This document shows positions 17,623-23,149 of a stretch of DNA of 23,149 nt, piece after piece; within the stretch, counting starts at the first letter, position 1, and each line of letters starts with the position of its first letter. Under the pieces are notes generated by a model. It saw only the letters and a program-made list of their open reading frames with translations. It was not told the DNA's origin and did no database searches. The position numbers and the translations under genes are program-made. The stretch spans positions 1-23,149 of the forward strand of contig JAUCBJ010006363.1 of the NCBI GenBank assembly GCA_032718475.1, in the 5' to 3' direction. Source of the DNA: Nemertoderma westbladi. Its lineage: Eukaryota; Xenacoelomorpha; Nemertodermatida; Nemertodermatidae.

Positions 17623-17690
17623 ATAATAACTATATAAATTGGAGCAAACAATTGAAAAAATTGGAACAAACCCATAATAATAACTATATA
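17623..17690. repeat. 14-bp direct repeat flanking a small insertion-like segment
   Basis: ATAATAACTATATA occurs exactly at 17623-17636 and 17677-17690. Between them ATTGGAGCAAAC and ATTGGAACAAAC form a diverged tandem pair. The arrangement resembles either a local duplication or a target duplication around a very short insertion. Confidence 0.5.
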
Positions 17691-17984
17691 CGTCATTGTT
17701 CATAAAATAGCTCTTTATAGCGTCACGGCACGAGTGATTTTGTTTCCCGAGCTACAGCGTGGGAAATAATAGAACGAGGGCTGTAAAAGGATGCTAATTA
17801 TGGACAATGGCGAATCTAATTGTATTTATTTGTGGGGAATTATTTGTAGTTATGCACTTAAACTATCTGGTACAACCTAATAATGACGCGGTGACATACT
17901 GGATAAGGGCCCCTATACTGTAAATACAAAATAAATCTTTTGTTATATTATGTCAACTTATCAGCGTTCTGGTGCATTACTCGT

Positions 17985-18043
17985 AACGCTGCAAAGTACT
18001 ACTTTGCAGCGTTGCGGCATATAGGACGGAACGCTGCAAAGTA
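17985..18043. repeat. palindromic AACGCTGCAAAGTA repeat, three copies
   Basis: AACGCTGCAAAGTA at 17985-17998 faces its exact complement TACTTTGCAGCGTT at 18000-18013 with a single base between. A third direct copy is at 18030-18043. The segment GACGGAACGCTGCAA (18025-18039) is the exact reverse complement of 2862-2876, which marks a dispersed family. Confidence 0.75.
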
Positions 18044-18790
18044 ATCAATGACTTGGAAACAACTTCAATTACCTTCAATTATGGATTAATGATTTATCAA
18101 ATCCATGCAGGAGATAACTTCCAATAACTTTAATTAGATTTCTCAGGAACAGGCAAAATATAATATCACAGAAAACAAATATAATAATAATTTAATTAAT
18201 ATTATGAATAAATAATTAACAAATTTAGTATTTTACAAATTAACATATGTCATTAAGTTAATTAATTAAATTATTAAATTGACTACAGAGGTAAAGTTGG
18301 TTTGCACAGCTATCCTATTATTATTGGTGGGTGGTAAAATAAACAGCAGAATAAAAGTCCATAAAGTTTAAGTTACACAGCACTACTACATGATAAAATT
18401 ATATAGTCTATGTGTGGTAAGTCAGAAACTGAAATAATGTGTTCCCTATGATTAGGGTTTCATGGCTATATTAATTGTTAATTCAATCTAACATGGGGGG
18501 AAACAGGAATGGGGGAATGTAAATACAAATATTACTTAAATTAAAACTGAAACATTGTTAGTGTGTTTACATACTCAGATCTGGGTGATGGACAAAGTAG
18601 TAATAAAATAACATGAAAGTTAAAATTAAAAAAATAAGTTTATAGCGCAGTATAAGCAACTGTCCTATCACTGTAGTGTGTGTACAATGTAAATTTGAAA
18701 AAGAATGTAAAATTAATTTCAGTTTCAGGTGAGCAAAATTATTTCCAAAATTTTAGTTTTAATTTAAATTACAGTTTCAGTGTTCCGGAC

Positions 18791-18797
18791 TATATAA
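18791..18797 (+). promoter_or_regulatory. TATA-box-like string
   Basis: TATATAA, preceded by a small GC pocket (TTCCGGAC). A transcript beginning about 30 bp downstream would give a first exon ending at the consensus donor GTAAGTATT at 18887. In AT-rich DNA such strings are common, so this is weak. Confidence 0.15.
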
Positions 18798-20040
18798 TAC
18801 GTAACGTAATGTACCTGTACGTACACTAATATTTTACCAATCATTGTTAAGTTGTAGGAACTGCCGAACTGCATCGACAAGCTTAAGTAAGTATTATCCA
18901 CATTGTCATTAGATTTTTGATTAAAAATCAATATTCACAAGCCAAAGGGTGATTTAGTTTGGAAAGTTGCTAACAAAGTTGGAAACCCAATAACAAATCG
19001 ATTAAGCAAATGGGTCAATTAATTATTGTGTTGAATCGATCGATATTATATAAACCATTAGGTACATAGCATTTTACTACATATGCATGCAATTAAATAT
19101 TGGAATCTTTCTAAGTATAATAATATTAACTTAACATAAATAATGGCAGTAAAAAAATTTATATAAAACAAAACATTTTAACAGTTGAAAAAAAGGCAGC
19201 AGAAAGAAGTTAAGTTTCAATAACATGATATTAATTAATTCATTAAATTATTATTATTAATATTAATAAATAAACGGGTTTAATTAATCAATTATCAGTT
19301 TTCGGATATGAAATAATCAAATACGTCCCCAATTCCCTTTAATTGTTTTAAAATCTAAATAAAATTCTACGAAATTTGGTATGATGATAGTTTGGCCCAG
19401 TTTCTTACTGCTGACATGGCCGGTGTCTTCAATTTCAAATCCAACGCATATATTTTATAACGTATTAATTAATGCTTGAAAGTTACATAATAAAACGGCC
19501 CTTTCCTTTCAAACCCAGTATCTCCAAAAGTATGCCAAACCCTGACTATGCTCCATTCCATGCCTAATTGTTTAATTAATTATTATGGTTAACAAATTCA
19601 CACTTTTAACCAACAGCTTAACTTGTTACTAACACGTTTTTATATGACTTCATTTATAGGACACTAATCGTGCGCATTTAAACAGTGAGGCACAAAATGA
19701 AAATTTATTATGAACATGTGGGTTTTATAATGGAGAGGCCGAACATTAGAAAAAAGTCATTTCATACTCAATAAAACATAGAAATGTATCAATTTTAGTC
19801 TTAAAATATAGGAAGAACCACAAATTTAGCCTTCGCAGACCGGTAAGTATTTCTATAAATAGATAAATTTTTATGTTGTAGCGAAATAATTCGAACATTG
19901 AACAATCCGGCAAGCCAGTATTAAAAAAAATGTGAACAATAATCATAAATAAAATTACGTAGCGGTTGAATGAAATTAGAAAATAATAGTGAAGGGTGGC
20001 TGAGGCTGACCGTAATCGTAAAAAAGTTGTTATATTAAGG

Positions 20041-21132
20041 GTGGGAGGGTACTACTAGGATCGGCATGCTGCATTGCAGCTGCATTTTTAAGAATGCTGT
20101 GCCGGCTTGTCAACAAAATTGCACCGCCACAACTCCCTATCACCCATGACATTTGCTAGATCATCCGCATCTTTAAGGCCAGTGTCCTTTAAGATGCGTC
20201 TCAAGAAAGTCATGGGCTGTCCACCATGCTTATTCACTCCATGAGGCTGCCAAAGTACAAGATTATGCACTGGCTGGTCCTCACGGCGAAAGCAATGTCC
20301 TGCAAAGCGGAGGCGATTTTGTTCTAGTGTCAAGCTTGGGGGAACCAATGAGACACCTCCAATGTTATATAGTGTCTGGTTGGAGATGTGTGCATTGTAC
20401 TTGACACAATGAACCCGGCGTAGCATTCTTGTGAATGTGCCATCCAGAGATTTGGTGTCCTCAGCAGTTAGAGCCCAGCATGGACTCCCGTAGAGGAGTA
20501 CTGGAACTACTGCTGCTCTAAATAATCGGACCTTAAGTTTCCGATTAATTCTCGGTGACTTCCAAATCCTGGAAAGCCTATTCAAGGCTGCCCATGCCTT
20601 TCCCTTACGTATTCGAAGGTCCTCACCTGACTTCCGGATCCATGATCCCAGGTAACAGAAGTCGTCGACATGCTCAAGCATACCATCCTTTGAGCTTATG
20701 CTCATCCGATCACAGACTTGCTGAGGACTTTCAAAGTTAACTGTCAGAATTTTGGTCTTTCTGGAGTTAATAAAAAGACCAACACTAGAAGCAGCATGTT
20801 CTAATGAGCTGAGGAGCCGTTGGGCTCCCTCTAATGATTCTGAGAGTACTCCTAAGTCATCAGCAAAGTCTAGATCAGTTAGGTACTTGGCAGGATTTCC
20901 TCGACTTCTGGAGCCAGTAGGTGGAGTTATCATCACCCCATCATCATTATGATGATCTAAGGACATGCGTAGAACATAGTCAACCACAATAATGAATAAG
21001 AATGGTGCAAGTGTGTCTCCTTGGAGGACGCCCCATAACACTTCAAATGGTTCTGTGTCACCGTCAACAGTAGACACAAATGTTGTCGAACCATCGTATA
21101 CTGATCTGATTGCTGCAATAGTGGGAGGGTAC
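20041..21132 (-). mobile_element. 5'-truncated LINE with 12-bp target-site duplication
   Basis: GTGGGAGGGTAC occurs exactly at 20041-20052 and 21121-21132, flanking a minus-strand reverse transcriptase fragment. The insert is therefore about 20053-21120. In element orientation the 3' end is a 30-40 bp untranslated tail after the stop, finishing in CCTAGTAGTA. A short TAG-type tail instead of poly-A fits RTE/CR1-like non-LTR elements. The 5' end is cut inside the reverse transcriptase domain, the usual outcome of incomplete target-primed reverse transcription. The intact frame and exact duplication imply a recent insertion. Confidence 0.85.
20088..21120 (-). pseudogene. LINE reverse transcriptase, C-terminal part
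   Basis: An uninterrupted frame of about 344 codons from the truncation point to TAA at 20088-20090. The domains in order are: RT palm with GVLQGDTLAPFLFIIVVDYV, the catalytic box LDFADDLGVLSES (F-A-D-D), LFINSRKTKI, then thumb and connector (FCYLGSWIRKSGEDLRIRKG, VVPVLLYGSPCWALT) and the C-terminal block (NRLRFAGHCFRREDQPVHNL, LKDTGL). The endonuclease and RT fingers are missing. The residues read upstream of 21120 (PPVYPP and the Met at 21215) come from the target site, not the element. It cannot move by itself. The exact clade (RTE, CR1 or Jockey-like) is uncertain. Confidence 0.85.
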
Positions 21133-21531
21133 ACGGGTGGTAATACTCCTTGTAGGGATATAATATTAAAACACAATATAAACATAGCAAAATTCGTATC
21201 CATACCAATCAGCAATATAAAAAAAAACGTATTAAAACTTACGTATTGAAATTATCTTAGTAATCAATTTGCTATAATTTGAATAAAACTAACTAAAATT
21301 ATAGTAACAGTCAATCAGTCAGTCATATACATTTTTTAAAAGGTGAAGGTAAGTGGACGTTAATAAAGTCACATATTATGTGTAACACACTAACACAGCC
21401 GCCCTGCCCTCCCTCCTTCATAAATTATAATGTTGTCGACCAACAACATTATGTTATCACCGGGACCTCTCCCACTCTACTATATTAAAACTCTACTCTA
21501 TTCTTTTACATGGACTAGGTCATATGCCAAA
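21133..21531. other. AT-rich spacer with small hairpin
   Basis: No gene is seen. A perfect 10-bp stem, ATAATGTTGT at 21427-21436 and ACAACATTAT at 21443-21452 with a 6-nt loop, lies in the middle. It is followed by CACCGGGACC, not by a T run, so it is not an obvious terminator. Confidence 0.4.
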
Positions 21532-21778
21532 AGGCCCGTCTCCGCGCTGCTTTTTTATGTGAGGTATTCTGAACTTTTTTTGAGCTGTTTTTCTAGCTTT
21601 TTTTGAGCTTTTTTTCTAGCTTTTTTTGAGCTTTTTTCAAGCTCTTTTCGGATCTTTCTTTATTCTATATTTTAGGTTTTAGCATTCGAAAATTCTCAGA
21701 TTCATCTTGAAGTAATTAATTTCTAGAAACTGTTTTAACTAAAAAAAAGCTCAAAAAAAGCTGCGCGGAAACGGGCCT
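21532..21778. mobile_element. MITE-like element, about 25-bp terminal inverted repeats
   Basis: The left end AGGCCCGTCTCCGCGCTGC followed by T-rich DNA is mirrored at the right end by GCTGCGCGGAAACGGGCCT, with two or three mismatches over about 25 bp. The interior has tandem GAGCTTTTTTTCTAGCTTTT-type repeats at about 21578-21645. Total length is 247 bp and there is no ORF. A clear target duplication is not seen. The class (DNA transposon derivative) is inferred from the ends. Confidence 0.7.
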
Positions 21779-22237
21779 ATACACGCCCCACAACTGGAAC
21801 AGCTAATGATTTCATACGTGGTTCGTGAATGTTTGCCCATGTAAAATACAAAAGCAATATTTATAATACAAACTTGAAAATGCTTGGTTTGAAACGAAAT
21901 TTTTATGAAAATGTATCGTAATATTTTGCCAAAAAGATTTACTTAACATTAAAATAACGTCACATCCCAAAACGTTGTCAAGCGTGTGAGACTGCGATAG
22001 CTAGACACTATAAATCTAAACAGTTCATTGGGAATTAATAGGTGTAGCGACTAGCAAAACACATGAAACATATAGCTTACTGTAGATACAACAGCAATAA
22101 AGCCTTTACGTACTTAAACATTTGTATAATGGTCAGTCAACCCATTAAAATAGGTAGCAAGTCGCGAAATGGTTGAAGGGGTTTATAACATAAAGGACAA
22201 TAATTGAGAAAGTAAAAAAAATTGCTCGAATTTTATT
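21779..22237. other. AT-rich spacer
   Basis: No ORF, RNA gene or repeat is recognised. The sequence is unique-looking and A/T-rich, except for the short CGCCCCACAACTGG pocket near its left end. Confidence 0.3.
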
Positions 22238-22459
22238 TTACAAACACAACAAGTTGAATGGCGAAGGAGAAGCGATTTGGAAATTAAGAAATTGCATTCC
22301 AAGAAAAGTTAAATTTTGAACCCTCGACCGTGCCAAAATGTCGCCATGTCTGTTAGTTAATAATATATCTACCAACAGCTTGCTCAACTTTTCGTTGAGG
22401 TTTTCCTGGTCGCCGATTTGATTTCCTATCCCGATGTCAGTTTTCACATTTGATGGTTT
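22238..22459 (-). CDS. possible coding exon, unknown protein (EF-hand gene candidate)
   Basis: A minus-strand 3' splice site with a T-rich tract (TTTTGTATTTTAG, AG at 22461-22460) opens a frame reading KPSNVKTDIGIGNQIGDQ, ENLNEKLSKLL and on to TAA at 22238-22240, directly followed by AATAAA. Two models fit. In the first it is a terminal exon of 73 codons. In the second it is an internal exon that stops at the donor TTG then GTAGAT (22373), leaving 29 codons in phase 0. The second would join in frame to the EF-hand exon at 15265, giving a helix EKLSKLLVNNWVLHKNE before the first loop. No family is recognised. Confidence 0.35.
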   Translation of the reverse strand, partial: KPSNVKTDIGIGNQIGDQENLNEKLSKLLVDILLTNRHGDILARSRVQNLTFLGMQFLNFQIASPSPFNLLCL

Positions 22460-22564
22460 CTAAAATACAAAATGTCTGCTTGCCTTTCATGCTGACGGCG
22501 ATATTTTAAACGGACAGACCGACAGACAGGCATGACAACATCAAATTAGAGAACTGAGAACGAT

Positions 22565-22582
22565 ATGGAATCACCGACCAAG
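22565..22582 (+). CDS. possible first coding exon (MESPTK)
   Basis: ATG GAA TCA CCG ACC AAG is followed immediately by GTAAGA, a near-perfect 5' splice site, in phase 0. The start context (CGATATGG) has G at +4 but T at -3, so it is moderate. The partner exon would lie beyond 22600, possibly outside the window. It is only six codons and so very uncertain. Confidence 0.25.
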
Positions 22583-23149
22583 GTAAGACTTGTAGAAAAT
22601 ATAGTTTGCTATGTATTGTTTTGTCATGTGTTGTGTTTTGTTATGTATTGTCCGGACCGGACAGACAGAATATCAAAAATGTGAATTTCAATCATTCGAG
22701 AACGACACAATAGACTCGCCGCGTTCACATACAAATTAGCTTTTAGTGCGGAGGTTTTAGCGATACATGAATAACGTTTAAACAGAAGTGCTATAATAAC
22801 TAGACACTTGAAAAACTTACCCTGACATTGACTGCAATATGTAAAACGTAAATAAAATAAGGTTTAAACGAGTAGTCAGTTACCATAGCTACACAACGGA
22901 AAGAAAACTATAAATTAAGCGATGATAACAATCAATAGAAAAATTTAGTCGAAGAATATCAATGCATAACTTCAAAACTGCAATACAAAACGGCTCAAAT
23001 CGTAATGTATGCGGTGAGTCCTCATAAAACCCAATTTAGTCGCCATCGAAATAATGAAATTGAACAAAATGTTAATGGAATAATAAACTGTTTGATATGT
23101 TTGTTAGTTATTTAGCACCGATAAATGCAAAAACATGTAAAAATTAACT
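22583..23149. other. AT-rich end of window, no gene seen
   Basis: Possible intron of the MESPTK candidate. It contains a TGTTTTGT/TATGTATTG simple stretch at about 22600-22650 and a donor-like GCGGTGAGT at about 23010. No complete exon can be defended. Confidence 0.3.

Larger units (their letters stand above)
17691..20040. other. AT-rich intergenic or intronic stretch
   Basis: About 2.3 kb without a convincing gene. It contains a GC-richer repeat-like block at about 17705-17820, the AACGCTGCAAAGTA palindrome at 17985-18043, a TATA-like string at 18791 and a donor-like GTAAGTATT at 18887. The minus frame at 19746-19946 is AT-biased and hydrophobic and not taken as coding. If the exon at 22373-22459 is real, this lies in the EF-hand gene's first intron. 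Confidence 0.4.

Noticed and set aside
18720-18732. A 6-bp microexon between TTTCAG and GTGAGC
   Set aside because: Two AGs and a donor so close together are expected by chance in this sequence, and no frame or neighbour supports it.
18858-18886. A 29-bp + exon between TTGTAG and GTAAGTATT (reading ELPNCIDKL)
   Set aside because: The donor is excellent but the acceptor lacks a pyrimidine tract and nothing else supports it. It could be the end of an untranslated first exon.
21427-21452. Perfect 10-bp hairpin as a transcription terminator
   Set aside because: It has no T run, and this mechanism is not expected in a eukaryotic Pol II gene.

Overview
The window is metazoan nuclear DNA. It has interrupted genes with consensus GT-AG splice sites, an AATAAA polyadenylation signal, a cilium/flagellum protein gene (CCDC96/CFAP184 type), LINE and Ty1/copia retrotransposon remnants, MITE-like foldbacks and an unusually heavy load of tandem repeats. 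The unique DNA is AT-rich, while the main repeat is GC-rich. Several interspersed repeats look to me like those of ascidian tunicates (Ciona-like). That is an impression from memory; the sequence alone does not fix the species.

Layout: 157-1053 is a 29-bp minisatellite, followed by a possible terminal coding exon on the + strand (1148-1279). A MITE-like element lies at 1662-1869, a 20-bp minisatellite at 2005-2343, a possible minus-strand exon at 2495-2638, and a decayed AT-rich 36-38 bp array at 2955-4285. A possible + exon lies at 4356-4510, a short 19-bp array at 4745-4801 and a long near-perfect hairpin at 4858-5049. The best gene is the + strand CCDC96-like gene at 5371-7603: two coding exons, 589 codons plus stop, with an AATAAA signal just after the stop.

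The main discovery is a minus-strand EF-hand gene that is broken up so finely that ordinary ORF finding misses it. One EF-hand exon is at 15163-15265 and the next at 7698-7803. Both have good splice sites, matching phases and a canonical 12-residue calcium loop. The 7.36-kb intron between them is almost entirely a 24-bp minisatellite (7826-14751, about 290 units) that stops about 20 bp from the 3' splice site. Further exons in compatible phase may lie at 22373-22459 (upstream) and 2495-2638 (downstream). If the downstream exon is right, the whole CCDC96-like gene is nested in an intron on the opposite strand.

The right third holds a SINE-like element (about 14806-15085), a decayed copia polymerase fragment (about 15555-16960), a 5'-truncated LINE with a 12-bp target-site duplication (20041-21132, minus), a 247-bp MITE-like element (21532-21778) and possible exons near 22.2-22.6 kb. 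Otherwise it is AT-rich sequence in which I see no genes. About 9.5 kb of the 23.1 kb is tandem repeat. The long antisense ORFs across the 24-bp array (up to 920 codons) are a consequence of a repeat with no stop codon in any minus frame, and are not called as genes.
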